Shown: piece by piece, positions 29,514-39,376 of the stretch
How the letters are laid out: each line of letters opens with the position of its first letter
How positions within the stretch are numbered: the first letter of the stretch is position 1
Assembly: GCF_000196435.1 (NCBI RefSeq)
Contig: NC_010161.1
Coordinates: 1 to 64,000, forward strand
Source: Bartonella tribocorum CIP 105476
GTDB taxonomy: Bacteria > Pseudomonadota > Alphaproteobacteria > Rhizobiales > Rhizobiaceae
DNA: 64,000 bases
Reading direction: 5' to 3'
Notes under the pieces: model-generated
Told to the model about the DNA's origin: nothing
Databases searched by the model: none
The model's input: only the letters and a program-made list of their open reading frames with translations
Made by a program: the position numbers and the translations under genes

Positions 29514-32500
29514 ATGACTTTTTTTTCTATTCCTGAAGCCGCTCTTGATGCACAAGCAACAGCAACACATCCCCAAAAAAACGTGTGGGTTTCTGCAAAT
29601 GCTGGATCTGGAAAAACCCACGTTTTAAGTGAACGTGTTATTCGTTTGCTTTTAAACGGTACGCCTCCAGCGCGTATTTTATGCCTTACTTATACAAGAG
29701 CTGCTGCTGCTGTTATGCAATCACGCATTTTTCGCACACTTTCCAGTTGGAATGAACTCGATGATGCACAGTTGCAAGAAACCTTAACACGGTTTGAAAA
29801 TAAACCCGTCAATGCGCAAAAATTAACTTATGCACGACAACTCTTCGCTCGTGCTCTTGAAACACCTGGTGGCTTGAAAATTCAAACGATTCATGCTTTT
29901 TGTGAATCTCTCTTGCATCAATTTATGTTAGAAGCCAATATCGCAGGGCATTTCGAACTTCCCGATGATATCAGTCGCGAAAAATTACGACAAGAATCTC
30001 GTTGCCAACTTTTAGCACGTCGTGATGTACAACCTGCTTTGCAACAGTTACTTCAAGTTATTAGCGAACATAATTTTAACCAACTGCTCTATGAAGCCGT
30101 TGAAAAGCAACATAAACTCTCTGATTTTTTATCTTCTCTTCTATCTGAAAATGGAGAAAAAAAATTGCGCGCGCTTTTCAACTTAGCACCCGATGAAACA
30201 AATCAATGCCTGATGGAACAGATACAACAGACTGCACGCCTACCCCTTTATGCTCTTAAACATTGCGAAATTAACGGTAGCCAAAGCTTTAAGGATATGG
30301 TGGAAAAATTTTCCCAATTAGAAAAGGCGCGTGATGAGACAAATATTCTCAATATTATTTCTGATATTTATTTTAAAACAAAAGGTGAGCCGCGTAGCTT
30401 CTCAAATTTATCTCGTAAAAAATCAGATGAAATTTGGCCTTTTATTCAACAAATGCTTGAAGATAAACAAAACAAGCTTTCTCTTCTTTTAGAAAAACAT
30501 CAATGTGCAAAGGTTGCCACCCTCAATATGGCTGCTTTTCAGCTCTGTGCCGTTTATCTCAAAATCTATACGAATCTAAAAAAGGCCAATGGCTTCTTAG
30601 ACTTTGATGACCTTATTGAGCGTACGCTTCATTTGTTACAGCGTAAAGGTGCAAGCCAATGGGTGCACTATAAACTGGATCGTGGGCTTGATCATATTCT
30701 CCTTGATGAAGCACAAGATACCAACCCTGAGCAATGGCAAATTATTCAACTGTTGGCACAAGAATTTTTCTCAGGGTATAGCCAACGAACAAATATACGA
30801 ACTCTTTTTGCTGTTGGAGACGAAAAACAATCTATTTATTCTTTTCAAGGTGCTGCTCCAGAAAACTTTGCTGCAAATGGACGAATCATTCAAAAAAAAG
30901 CGCAGCAAACAAATCAGCAATTTGAAAAAATACAATTGCATTACTCTTTTCGCTCTACAGCGGATGTTCTTAAAAGCGTTGATCTTGTTTTTGAAACACC
31001 AGAAAACTATAAAGGACTTTCGGCAGAAAATACAAAGACAGTGCATGAAGCTATTCGCGTTCATAGCCCAGGTGAAGTTATTATATGGGATGCCATTTCC
31101 AAAGAAACGAGCGAATTTCCTCATGATTGGCATTTGAGTGTTGATCATTTAGATACACCTGAAGTTCGTTTAGCCGAAAAAATTGCTGAAACGATTGCCG
31201 ATTGGTTACAAAAAGGCGAAATACTTCCAGCAAAGGGACGCTTAATACGGGCAAGTGATATTATGATCTTGGTTCGTAAACGTGATAAATTTGTTTCAGC
31301 TCTTTCCCGTGCTCTTAAACACCTTAATATTCCTGTAGCAGGGGCTGATCGTTTACAACTCACCAAGCATATTAGTATCCGTGACTTAATGGCGCTTGGA
31401 CGTTTTGTTTTGCAGCCACAAGATGATCTTTCTCTTGCTTGCGTTTTAAAAAGTCCTCTTTTTGCTTTTAGTGAAGAGGAACTTTATCAACTTGCCGCAC
31501 ACCGAACCGGCTCTCTTTGGCAAAGCTTATGTACACACGCATCATCGCAGGTATCTTTTAAAGATGCTTTTGAAAGACTTAACCATTATCGCACTTTAGT
31601 GGATAAAATACCGGTTTTCGAGTTTTATAGCCATATTCTGAATAATGATAAGGGAAGACAAAAAATTCTGTCTCGTTTAGGATCTGAAGCAAATGATGTA
31701 CTCGATGCTTTTATGGATTATACGCTCGCTATTCAAAAAACAGGATTACCAGGATTACAAGCTTTTTTAGAAACATTAACTGCAAGCGAGCCAGAAATTA
31801 AACGTGAATTTGAACAAAACAATGAAGAAATTCGCATCATGACGGTTCATGCCGCAAAAGGACTAGAGGCTGCTATTGTGTTTTTGGTTGATCCTGGTAG
31901 TGCGATTTGGCATCCTCAGCATGCACCTCATTTGCTTAAAGTTCCTTTAAACAATGCACAAGGGAATGGACAACAAGCTTTTATTTGGCGCCCCAATGAA
32001 AAGTTTGATACAAAACTCTCTAAGCAAGCAATTTCACATTTAAAAGAGCGTGCCGAAGAAGAGTATAGGCGCCTTCTTTATGTAGGAATGACACGCGCTG
32101 AAGATCGTTTATTTATTTGTGGATATAAAGGTCAAAAAACACCCTCTCATACATGGCTACAACTGGTAAAGAAAGCCCTTGAACCCCATGCGGTTGCTAT
32201 AAAAGGCCCTGCGGAAGATATTGCAGCTTGGCGTTATTGCATTACATCTTCTTCTGCCTCTATAAACCAAGAAGTTTCTTGCGCTGAGAGTCAAGCCTTA
32301 CCACCTTTGCCTGCTTTTTTCTCTCATAAAGTATCAGTAGAACCAGTTCTCCCAAAACCCCTAAAACCTTCAGTTGCGAGCCTTTCCATTGAAGCTGATA
32401 CAGAACTTTCGTCAAGCCCAAAACAGCTTTTCACTTCACCTGTTTTAGGAGAAATAAACACCAACAGAGCTTTTTTCATTGAATATGGTCATCTCATTCA

Positions 32501-32987
32501 CCGATTATTACAATATCTCCCCGATTGCCCCCCACAAAAACGTCAAGATTATGCTCGCAACTATCTCAATATCAAAGCTTCTCATTGGGATGAAAGCCAA
32601 AGAGAACGTGCTCTTCGCCATGTTTGGAAAATTTTAGATCATGTTTACCTCAAACCCCTTTTCTCTGAGCAGTCACGTGCTGAAGTTCCCTTAATGGGGA
32701 TTGTAAAAATTCGTGGAAAAGAACAAGCAATTTCTGGTCAAATTGACCGTCTCTACATCACGAAAAACAGCATTATTTTTGCTGATTTTAAAACAGGGAT
32801 TCCACCTGAAAATGAAGCTGCTATTGCTCCTCATCATTGGTTGCAAATGGCGCTTTATCGAAAATTGTTGCAAGCGATTCATCCTGATAAAGATATCCAA
32901 GCTCTGCTTATCTACAGTAAAGAAGCCAAAATTTTTAAACTTCCTCCAGAAAAACTCGAGGCATGTCTTGATGAAATTGCCTTATAA
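29514..32987 (+). CDS. addA: Double-strand break repair helicase AddA
   Basis: UvrD-type 3'-5' helicase-nuclease subunit. 1157 residues. Helicase motif I is SANAGSGKTHVLSERV (about residues 27-42), followed by LCLTYTRAAAAVM (Ia), LLDEAQDTNPEQW (motif II), AVGDEKQSIYSFQGA (III), MTVHAAKGLEA (V) and RLLYVGMTRAEDRL (VI). The C-terminal nuclease has GQIDRLYIT followed by ADFKTGIPP. Complete and in the usual addB-addA order. Together with addB it replaces RecBCD in this lineage. Confidence 0.95.
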   Translation: MTFFSIPEAALDAQATATHPQKNVWVSANAGSGKTHVLSERVIRLLLNGTPPARILCLTYTRAAAAVMQSRIFRTLSSWNELDDAQLQETLTRFENKPVNAQKLTYARQLFARALETPGGLKIQTIHAFCESLLHQFMLEANIAGHFELPDDISREKLRQESRCQLLARRDVQPALQQLLQVISEHNFNQLLYEAVEKQHKLSDFLSSLLSENGEKKLRALFNLAPDETNQCLMEQIQQTARLPLYALKHCEINGSQSFKDMVEKFSQLEKARDETNILNIISDIYFKTKGEPRSFSNLSRKKSDEIWPFIQQMLEDKQNKLSLLLEKHQCAKVATLNMAAFQLCAVYLKIYTNLKKANGFLDFDDLIERTLHLLQRKGASQWVHYKLDRGLDHILLDEAQDTNPEQWQIIQLLAQEFFSGYSQRTNIRTLFAVGDEKQSIYSFQGAAPENFAANGRIIQKKAQQTNQQFEKIQLHYSFRSTADVLKSVDLVFETPENYKGLSAENTKTVHEAIRVHSPGEVIIWDAISKETSEFPHDWHLSVDHLDTPEVRLAEKIAETIADWLQKGEILPAKGRLIRASDIMILVRKRDKFVSALSRALKHLNIPVAGADRLQLTKHISIRDLMALGRFVLQPQDDLSLACVLKSPLFAFSEEELYQLAAHRTGSLWQSLCTHASSQVSFKDAFERLNHYRTLVDKIPVFEFYSHILNNDKGRQKILSRLGSEANDVLDAFMDYTLAIQKTGLPGLQAFLETLTASEPEIKREFEQNNEEIRIMTVHAAKGLEAAIVFLVDPGSAIWHPQHAPHLLKVPLNNAQGNGQQAFIWRPNEKFDTKLSKQAISHLKERAEEEYRRLLYVGMTRAEDRLFICGYKGQKTPSHTWLQLVKKALEPHAVAIKGPAEDIAAWRYCITSSSASINQEVSCAESQALPPLPAFFSHKVSVEPVLPKPLKPSVASLSIEADTELSSSPKQLFTSPVLGEINTNRAFFIEYGHLIHRLLQYLPDCPPQKRQDYARNYLNIKASHWDESQRERALRHVWKILDHVYLKPLFSEQSRAEVPLMGIVKIRGKEQAISGQIDRLYITKNSIIFADFKTGIPPENEAAIAPHHWLQMALYRKLLQAIHPDKDIQALLIYSKEAKIFKLPPEKLEACLDEIAL

Positions 32988-33163
32988 AGTTATTGCTTCC
33001 CGTCAAAGTATCTTTACGCTTTTTTACTTTCCTAAAATTGCTCAAATAAACACACGCCACAATTTTTGGTGCAAAAAAGCTTCTTAATAATTTATCTTTG
33101 CAATAACTTGATATGAATTGTTATCATACCAATCTATAAAAAGTGAATATAAAGGATAAATCA

Positions 33164-33487
33164 ATGACGTGTGTAAAAGTTGATAAGGACAATTTCGAAA
33201 GTGAAGTTCTAACCTCTTCCACCCCTGTTGTGGTTGATTTTTGGGCAGAATGGTGTGGTCCTTGCAAAATGATAGCGCCAATTTTGGATGAAATTTCAAC
33301 GGAAATGCAAAACCAAGTTAAAATTGTCAAAGTAAATATTGACGAAAATCCGGAATTAGCTACCCAATATGGAGTACGCTCTATCCCTACATTACTAATG
33401 TTTAAAAATGGAAATGTCTCATCAAATATGGTTGGCGCTACCTCTAAGGGACGTCTTTCTGAGTGGATAAAAGATGGGCTTCGTTAA
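33164..33487 (+). CDS. trxA: Thioredoxin
   Basis: Small disulfide reductase, 107 residues, with the canonical active site [13 protein letters not shown] (about residues 28-40) and the cis-proline loop RSIPTLL (about 74-80). The ATG at 33164 has AAAGGA 8-9 bp upstream; a GTG at 33143 would add 7 residues. The addB-addA-trxA order is the rhizobial one. A terminator follows 20 bp after the stop. Confidence 0.96.
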   Translation: MTCVKVDKDNFESEVLTSSTPVVVDFWAEWCGPCKMIAPILDEISTEMQNQVKIVKVNIDENPELATQYGVRSIPTLLMFKNGNVSSNMVGATSKGRLSEWIKDGLR

Positions 33488-33507
33488 TGCCATACATAAG
33501 GGACGAT

Positions 33508-33547
33508 AAAGGGGAGAAATTTTAGTCTCTCCTTTTGATTTTTTTTA
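33508..33547 (+). terminator. Rho-independent terminator after trxA
   Basis: AAAGGGGAGA (33508-33517) pairs with TCTCTCCTTT (33526-33535) with one G-T wobble and an 8-nt loop, followed by TGATTTTTTTT. It sits 20 bp after the trxA stop and probably ends the addB-addA-trxA transcript. Confidence 0.85.
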
Positions 33548-33638
33548 ATATTCTTTTCTGTTTAATTAAATCAAAAAGTTAAATGCCATTTATTTTAATA
33601 CTTTTAAGAATCCACACTGTTATGCATGATTCAAGAGA

Positions 33639-33821
33639 TCATTTTTTATTAAAAAGTTGTTCTGTATAAACAAGGTAGGCAATTCCTTCTTTATATGCAC
33701 GCCAACGAATATTTAAGTGAATGATATTTTCTTCTTGGACAAGGCGATCAAGATAAGGGTTCCAACACATAAAAAAGCAAATATCACTTTAGCAATAAGG
33801 GGGCCTCTGCTTGGAGTGCTT
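33639..33821 (-). pseudogene. Remnant of a nucleotidyltransferase (MurU-like) gene
   Basis: On the minus strand a stretch of about 60 codons, interrupted by one stop, reads like the C-terminus of a sugar-1-phosphate nucleotidyltransferase. RPPYC, then a stop, then SDICFF corresponds to the family's xAPYxxxGxxIL strand; NPYLDRLVQEENIIHLNI corresponds to the NxxWDRxIExGRLxGL helix; a tail ending YTEQLF stands where families have GTPExIxEAE. The rest of the gene is missing. In other Rhizobiales such a gene sits between the tsaE-phosphotransferase gene and addB, which supports the reading. By-eye homology only, so moderate confidence. Confidence 0.45.
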
Positions 33822-34012
33822 AGCAATAACAGAAGGAGATTTTAAGCAAAAATTTTACAAGTTGCTTTTTTGAAATTTACACTTTTTAAGGAGAAAGAAG
33901 AAAGCAATTCACTATAGGGGGTAAGTTAATGCTCTTCTGAGAAAATTATCACCTTGATATAAATTCCCTTACACATTTCTCTAGAATCAAAAGAATTTTA
34001 ATCTTCAAAAAA

Positions 34013-34246
34013 ATATGAGGGATAAAAAAACATTCTCTAAAAGAAACGACTTAATTCCTACCAATTAATGGATGTCCTTTGCAAGTTGTGCCATTTTTAT
34101 AAAAGAGTCTGTGTTTTGTTTTATCTTCATGGTTGGTGCATCCATCAGGACTTCTTTATTGTTATTCATCATCTCAAATTTTCTAGGTGTGTCCTAAGGC
34201 ATCACAAATTAAAAAATGATGATGCCCATGATCATGTCGATATTTT
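34013..34246 (-). pseudogene. Remnant of a tsaE-linked aminoglycoside-phosphotransferase-fold kinase (AmgK-like)
   Basis: Directly downstream of tsaE on the minus strand lie pieces of a kinase in shifted frames. FLICDA is followed in another frame by DTPRKFEMM and, in that frame, EVLMDAPTMKIKQNTDSFIK (within 34065-34169), then SFLLENVF near 34030. Functional homologues have the same order: FLxGDAS-TRRYERL, AVLMDAP...ENTRxFVxxA, and GFLLLEDFG. Stops and frameshifts make it non-functional. In many Rhizobiales this kinase is fused to or follows TsaE. The relation to AmgK (MurNAc/GlcNAc anomeric kinase) is inferred. Confidence 0.62.
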
Positions 34247-34714
34247 TTATGTGCGAATTGCAAAAGACTGTTGCAAACATTCAATGGAATGTTGTGCAGA
34301 TCTCAGTATCACATGACGCCCATGTGCTTTATATTGTAAGGTGAGTGCAAAAGTGGCAATCTCTAAAAGATCTGCACTTCTCTCTGGCCATTCAACGAGT
34401 AAAATGTTTTTCTCACGTGCTTCATGAAGCCCTAATTCATCAATTTCTTCTGCCATAGAAAGGCGATAAAGATCAGCATGAATAATTTCAAACTGTGGAA
34501 GTTGATAGTTTTGCACAAGAGTAAAAGTAGGGCTTGGAACATCCATAGTGTCGTCGTTTACAAGCGTTTGGATGATTGTACGTGCAATGGTTGATTTTCC
34601 AGTTCCAAGATCTCCTTGCAGCGTAACAAGATCCCCCGGCTTTAAAGAAAGGGCTAAATTTTTTGCAAAAAGCTTTGTTGCCTCTTCATTTTCAAGAAAA
34701 AAATTAAAATTCAT
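34247..34714 (-). CDS. tsaE: tRNA threonylcarbamoyladenosine biosynthesis ATPase TsaE
   Basis: ATPase needed with TsaB, TsaC and TsaD to make t6A37 in ANN-decoding tRNAs. 155 residues. Walker A is QGDLGTGKSTIAR (about residues 33-45), then PSPTFTLVQNY, HADLYRL and LLVEWPER, all diagnostic. The ATG at 34714 has GGAAG 6 bp upstream; an ATG at 34726 lacks one. It follows divL on the same strand. In many relatives the protein continues into a C-terminal phosphotransferase domain; here a TAA ends it and the kinase part is decayed. Confidence 0.93.
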   Translation of the reverse strand: MNFNFFLENEEATKLFAKNLALSLKPGDLVTLQGDLGTGKSTIARTIIQTLVNDDTMDVPSPTFTLVQNYQLPQFEIIHADLYRLSMAEEIDELGLHEAREKNILLVEWPERSADLLEIATFALTLQYKAHGRHVILRSAQHSIECLQQSFAIRT

Positions 34715-34758
34715 CAAGACTTCCATGAACTGGATAAAAAATATAATAAAGGTTAAAA

Positions 34759-37179
34759 TTAAAAAATTTTATCTCCTTTGGAGAGGGGGAAAAAACACTT
34801 AACAGTTGTTCCTTTCCCAGAACCGGTAAGAATTTCAACATATCCACCATGTAGTTCAACAAAACTTTTCACAAGCGAAAGCCCAAGCCCCGCTCCTGCA
34901 CGCCCACCATGGTGTGAATGGGAAGAAAAACGTTTAAAAATACGATCAAGGATGTCTTCAGGGATGTCAGAGCCTTCATTGTGAACGCTAAAGACAATGT
35001 TGTCATCTTGTTCATCGACACAAAATTCAATCGTGCTCGCCTCCGTTGCAAAATTAAGTGCATTACTCAGGACATTCACAAAAATTTGATGCAAACGTTT
35101 TTCGTCAGCAGAAATAGAATTTAAGGAAGGAGAAATTTGTTGCAAAAGCGTAATATGGCGTCCATTAAGGCGATCTTCTACACGGGCTACTGCTTGTATC
35201 ATAGCATCGGCAATGTTAACTGGTTTTATGTCTAACTCCATAATGCCTGCATCAAGGGTGGCAAGATCAAGAATATCGTTAACAATATTCAAAAGAGTTC
35301 CTGATTCTGAATGAATATGCCCAAGATATTCTTGTTGACGTTCATTGATAGAGCCAAAAATTTGGTCACGGAGAATATCAGAAAATCCAATAATATTGGT
35401 GAGAGGTGTACGCAATTCATAGGAAACATGTTGGACAAATTCATTACGCAAACGATCAGCACTTTCTAAGGCTTCATTTCTTTCTTGAAGAGCACGTGCA
35501 ACATGGACGGTGTCTGTAACATTCACAAAAGTAAGCATTGTTTGTCCATCGGGAAGAGGGACTAAAGTATAGTCAATAATCATATCATTTTTAAGATCTA
35601 TACGCCCCGAATATGTTTCACGTTTTTCAGCAAAACCGGTAATGAATTTGGTAAACTTATCCCATTCTTGTCCCAAAGTTAAGGCTGAACAATGGCTTTG
35701 TAACTGTGTAATATGGGTCCCTTCTACCAGTAAATTATAAGGAAGCGACCACAATTTCGACAAGGCAGGATTCGATAAACGAAGGCGTCCATCCATACCA
35801 AAAACGACTACGCCTTCGGAAAGTTTATCAAGTGTTTCCCCTTGTATTTTAATCAGTGTATTATAACGGCGTTCAAGATCAATTTTTTCTGTAAGGTTTT
35901 CATAAAGCCACGTGACCCCTCCTTGTGGGTGAGGGTTCGAGACAACACGCACCGTACGCCCATCTGGAAGATTCCAAATTTGTTGGTTTGATTCCATTTG
36001 CCGATAGGCTTTAAAAAGTTCTTCTTTCCACGCGCGCCAATCAGGATGTTCAGCAATGAGCCCTTTTTCACGTAAACGTTCAAGAAACAATGTATGACTT
36101 GGTTCACTTTCTAAAAAGGAACTCTCCAACGGCCATAAAATTTTAAAAGCATGATTGCAGAATTTTAATTTTTGATTTGTATCAAAAATAGCTACAGCTG
36201 TTGAGATTTGGTCAAGGGTTTCACAATGGCTTTGAAGAATATATCTTAATTCATGAGCAAGATTTTCATAGGCGCTGTCATCACGGGCAAAAGCGGCCAT
36301 CCCTTCGGCTGTTGTGATCCGTGTGAGATGAAAACGGCGCCGCTCTCCATCAATGACGGTGTGAACATGTTCTTGAAAAATTGTTTCTGTTTCATCTGTT
36401 TTGCATTGTGTGTTTTCATTGAAAAGATCCCCCACTTCATCACTGCCTTCACGATAGTCTATCATTTCTCTAAAGGCGCGATTGATAAAACAAACTTTTC
36501 CTTTACAATCTTTTATCCATACAGGCTCTTGAATAAGATCAAGAAGATTACGCTGCATTCTCAATTCAGTAAGAAGGTGGGCAATATCTTTCTGTAAACG
36601 AGCATTTTCGCTCTGCTGTTTTGAGATGTCTTGAAAACGAGCGATGGCGACTGTTCCTGCGATGACCCCTGTAACTTGTAGCAGCACATGATTTGTGGTG
36701 GTGATAGAAAGTTCAAAAGGGTGACATTTACAACGCAGTTGAGTCAACGCATAATCAAGTTCTCGCAGAGAATTTTCTTCAACCCAGAGTTCAAAGCGCT
36801 GAAAATTTTGCTGATCAATGCCTATTTTTTGCAATGTGGAAAGGGTACCAACGACACGAGGTAAGGTTGTTGGATTTTCCCAAATAAGAAGGAGTTGCTC
36901 GGTTTCTTCCAGAAGCCATTCATAATATTTAAGTTTTTCAGAAAGATCTGCATGGACTGTCTTCAGAGGCTTCTGTACAGCTTTTTTTGCATGCATAATA
37001 ACAACGACGCACGAGAGAATTGAAGCACAAGAAATTCCTCCACACAGCGCTAAAAACAGCCATGGACCATTTGGCAAAGTGAAGGAAAATGGTAAATAAT
37101 CTTCCAACGATTGAGCAACAGTGCGTGTTGGAGAAAAAAAGAAAAAAAGGCAAAATATAGACGTATAGATTCGGATCAT
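34759..37179 (-). CDS. divL: DivL-type PAS-domain tyrosine pseudo-histidine kinase
   Basis: Cell-cycle signalling protein related to Caulobacter DivL, which tunes CckA and thus CtrA through DivK. About 806 residues: signal sequence or first membrane segment (about 1-22), second membrane segment (about 38-62), several PAS-like domains (about 95-540), coiled segment, then the kinase module. The H-box reads FVQHVSYELRTPLTNIIGF: Tyr replaces the phosphorylated His, the DivL hallmark. The ATPase part retains the N-box (VNVLSNALNFA) and GAGLGLSLVK. A GTG at 37224 with AAGGGA upstream is an alternative start (821 residues). It lies between ahcY and tsaE. Confidence 0.85.
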   Translation of the reverse strand: MIRIYTSIFCLFFFFSPTRTVAQSLEDYLPFSFTLPNGPWLFLALCGGISCASILSCVVVIMHAKKAVQKPLKTVHADLSEKLKYYEWLLEETEQLLLIWENPTTLPRVVGTLSTLQKIGIDQQNFQRFELWVEENSLRELDYALTQLRCKCHPFELSITTTNHVLLQVTGVIAGTVAIARFQDISKQQSENARLQKDIAHLLTELRMQRNLLDLIQEPVWIKDCKGKVCFINRAFREMIDYREGSDEVGDLFNENTQCKTDETETIFQEHVHTVIDGERRRFHLTRITTAEGMAAFARDDSAYENLAHELRYILQSHCETLDQISTAVAIFDTNQKLKFCNHAFKILWPLESSFLESEPSHTLFLERLREKGLIAEHPDWRAWKEELFKAYRQMESNQQIWNLPDGRTVRVVSNPHPQGGVTWLYENLTEKIDLERRYNTLIKIQGETLDKLSEGVVVFGMDGRLRLSNPALSKLWSLPYNLLVEGTHITQLQSHCSALTLGQEWDKFTKFITGFAEKRETYSGRIDLKNDMIIDYTLVPLPDGQTMLTFVNVTDTVHVARALQERNEALESADRLRNEFVQHVSYELRTPLTNIIGFSDILRDQIFGSINERQQEYLGHIHSESGTLLNIVNDILDLATLDAGIMELDIKPVNIADAMIQAVARVEDRLNGRHITLLQQISPSLNSISADEKRLHQIFVNVLSNALNFATEASTIEFCVDEQDDNIVFSVHNEGSDIPEDILDRIFKRFSSHSHHGGRAGAGLGLSLVKSFVELHGGYVEILTGSGKGTTVKCFFPLSKGDKIF

Positions 37180-37259
37180 TTTTTGAGCTTTTTCTTTGGG
37201 GGTATGGTCACCAAAGCTGAGCACGATATTTTTCCCTTTTTTTAACCCAAGGAAGCATT

Positions 37260-38657
37260 TTAGTAACGGTAATGGTTTGGTTTATAAGGTCCTTGCGGTG
37301 TGACTCCAATATAAGCGGCTTGCTCTTCTGATAAAACAGTTAATTTTATTCCTAACCGATCAAGATGAAGACGTGCAACTTTTTCATCAAGATTTTTAGG
37401 TAAAACAGTGACTTCATTGGTATAGTGTTCTGCACGGGTAAAGAGTTCAATTTGCGCTAAAACTTGATTAGTAAACGAGGCTGACATGACAAAAGAAGGA
37501 TGTCCCGTTGCATTACCGAGATTTAACAAACGCCCTTCAGAGAGCAAAATGATACGTTTTCCATCGGGAAAGGTGATCATATCAACTTGAGGCTTAATAT
37601 TTGTCCACGGCAAATTTCTAAGAGCTGCGACTTGAATTTCGTTATCAAAATGACCAATATTTCCAAGAATACACATATCCTTGACTTGTCGCATATGGTC
37701 TAAACGGACCACATCTTTATTGCCTGTTGTTGTAATGATAATATCAGCACTAGAAGCAGCATCATCTAAATTAACAACTTCATAGCCATCCATGGCCGCT
37801 TGAAGAGCGCAAATAGGATCGATTTCTGTTACTTTAACACGCGCTCCAGCACCTGAAAGAGACGCTGCTGAACCTTTTCCTACATCACCATAACCACAGA
37901 CAATAGCAGTTTTACCAGCAATCATCACGTCTGTTCCACGTCGAATACCATCGACCAATGATTCTTTACATCCGTATTTATTATCAAACTTTGATTTAGT
38001 GACGCTATCATTGACATTAATAGCAGGAAAAGGCAGAAGCCCTTCTTTTTGTAATTGATAAAGACGGTTTACACCTGTTGTAGTTTCTTCGCTTACCCCT
38101 TTAATTGCTGCGCGCTGTCGTGTAAAAAATCCTGGCGTTGCATCCATACGCTTTTGGATTTGTTTGAAAAAAATTTCTTCTTCTTCTGTTTTAGGATGCG
38201 AGAGGATATCTTTATTTTGTTCTGCACGACTTCCCACTAAAATATAGTTTGTAGCATCAGCTCCATCATCTAAAATCATGTTCGAAGGATGACCATCGGG
38301 CCATTGGAAAATGGCATCTATATAAGTCCAATATTCTTCCAATGTTTCACCCTTAACAGCGAAGACAGGAATACCTGTTGCGGCGATAGCTGCTGCTGCA
38401 TGATCTTGCGTGGAAAAAATATTGCTAGAGCTCCACCGTATATCGGCGCCAATCGCTTTTAATGTTTCAATTAAAACAGCTGTTTGAATTGTCATGTGCA
38501 ATGAGCCAGAAATACGCGCACCACGCAAGGGTTGACTAGAGGAAAACTCCTTGCGACAAGCCATCAAACCAGGCATTTCCGTTTCAGCAATATCAAGTTC
38601 TTTACGACCATAGGCAGCAAGGCCAATATCTTTGACAACAAAATCTTGAGCTGTCAT
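37260..38657 (-). CDS. ahcY: Adenosylhomocysteinase
   Basis: NAD-dependent hydrolysis of S-adenosylhomocysteine to homocysteine and adenosine, relieving product inhibition of methyltransferases. 465 residues. Substrate part: [29 protein letters not shown] and [18 protein letters not shown]-binding loop: [13 protein letters not shown]-terminus ends KPNHYRY, the family's conserved end. AAAGGA precedes the ATG. In relatives ptsH lies upstream; here 0.7 kb of non-coding DNA does. No SAH riboswitch was recognised upstream. Confidence 0.97.
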   Translation of the reverse strand: MTAQDFVVKDIGLAAYGRKELDIAETEMPGLMACRKEFSSSQPLRGARISGSLHMTIQTAVLIETLKAIGADIRWSSSNIFSTQDHAAAAIAATGIPVFAVKGETLEEYWTYIDAIFQWPDGHPSNMILDDGADATNYILVGSRAEQNKDILSHPKTEEEEIFFKQIQKRMDATPGFFTRQRAAIKGVSEETTTGVNRLYQLQKEGLLPFPAINVNDSVTKSKFDNKYGCKESLVDGIRRGTDVMIAGKTAIVCGYGDVGKGSAASLSGAGARVKVTEIDPICALQAAMDGYEVVNLDDAASSADIIITTTGNKDVVRLDHMRQVKDMCILGNIGHFDNEIQVAALRNLPWTNIKPQVDMITFPDGKRIILLSEGRLLNLGNATGHPSFVMSASFTNQVLAQIELFTRAEHYTNEVTVLPKNLDEKVARLHLDRLGIKLTVLSEEQAAYIGVTPQGPYKPNHYRY

Positions 38658-39376
38658 TCTTTATTCCTTTAAAATCAGTTTTTCCAAGACGGTAGGAGAA
38701 ATTAAAAAAAAATGCAAGACAAGAAGAAGACTTCTTTATGTGAAAAAGCTCTTTTAAAATCTCCATAAATTTGGCAACAAATATGCATTTATAGATCTGA
38801 GTCATGATATTATGAATAGGACAAGAATATCTCATGATAAATCTTATTATAAAAACAAAATTTTATTTGTTTTACTTGGTTTTTAAACTTTTAAAAATCT
38901 CCAGAGGAATACCTTTTAAAGAATAAATATGATGCATTGCTTCACAGTTTTTATATCGATTTTTTTACGGGATAATCAAAAAGAGTATATTCTTACTCTA
39001 CGTACTCATACGTTTTTTTAAAAAAGGCATTATGATCTTTTTTCATTTCATTATTAAGCTTTAGCAAAATAATATAATGCAAAGTCATATGTTGCTGTCT
39101 TTATAGTTATGAATAGACAATATCAGCACTGGTTTTTCTGGATTCCAATGTTGTATCGGCTCTTGCATAAAGACAATTTATAAGAAGTGTTTTTTTCTGT
39201 TTTCAACGATTTTTATCAAAAGACTCTAAATGTGAGAGAAAATATTTTTCGTCGTACTGAATGGAGCATTTAAAAAGCAAAAACTTTCGTCCATTGAAAA
39301 GTCTGATTTTAAAAGAGCGAACAACAAGCTATGAATTATAAATCAAATAATTAACTCAGTTTTTGGAGAATCTATT
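38658..39376. other. Non-coding gap upstream of ahcY
   Basis: About 0.7 kb between ahcY and the NDUFA9-like gene. No gene, riboswitch or recognisable remnant found on either strand. The ahcY promoter should lie at the left end. Confidence 0.45.

Noticed and set aside
34068..34316. 82-codon plus-strand frame opposite the end of tsaE
   Set aside because: It is antisense to the decayed kinase remnant and the tsaE 3' end, which explain its apparent openness.
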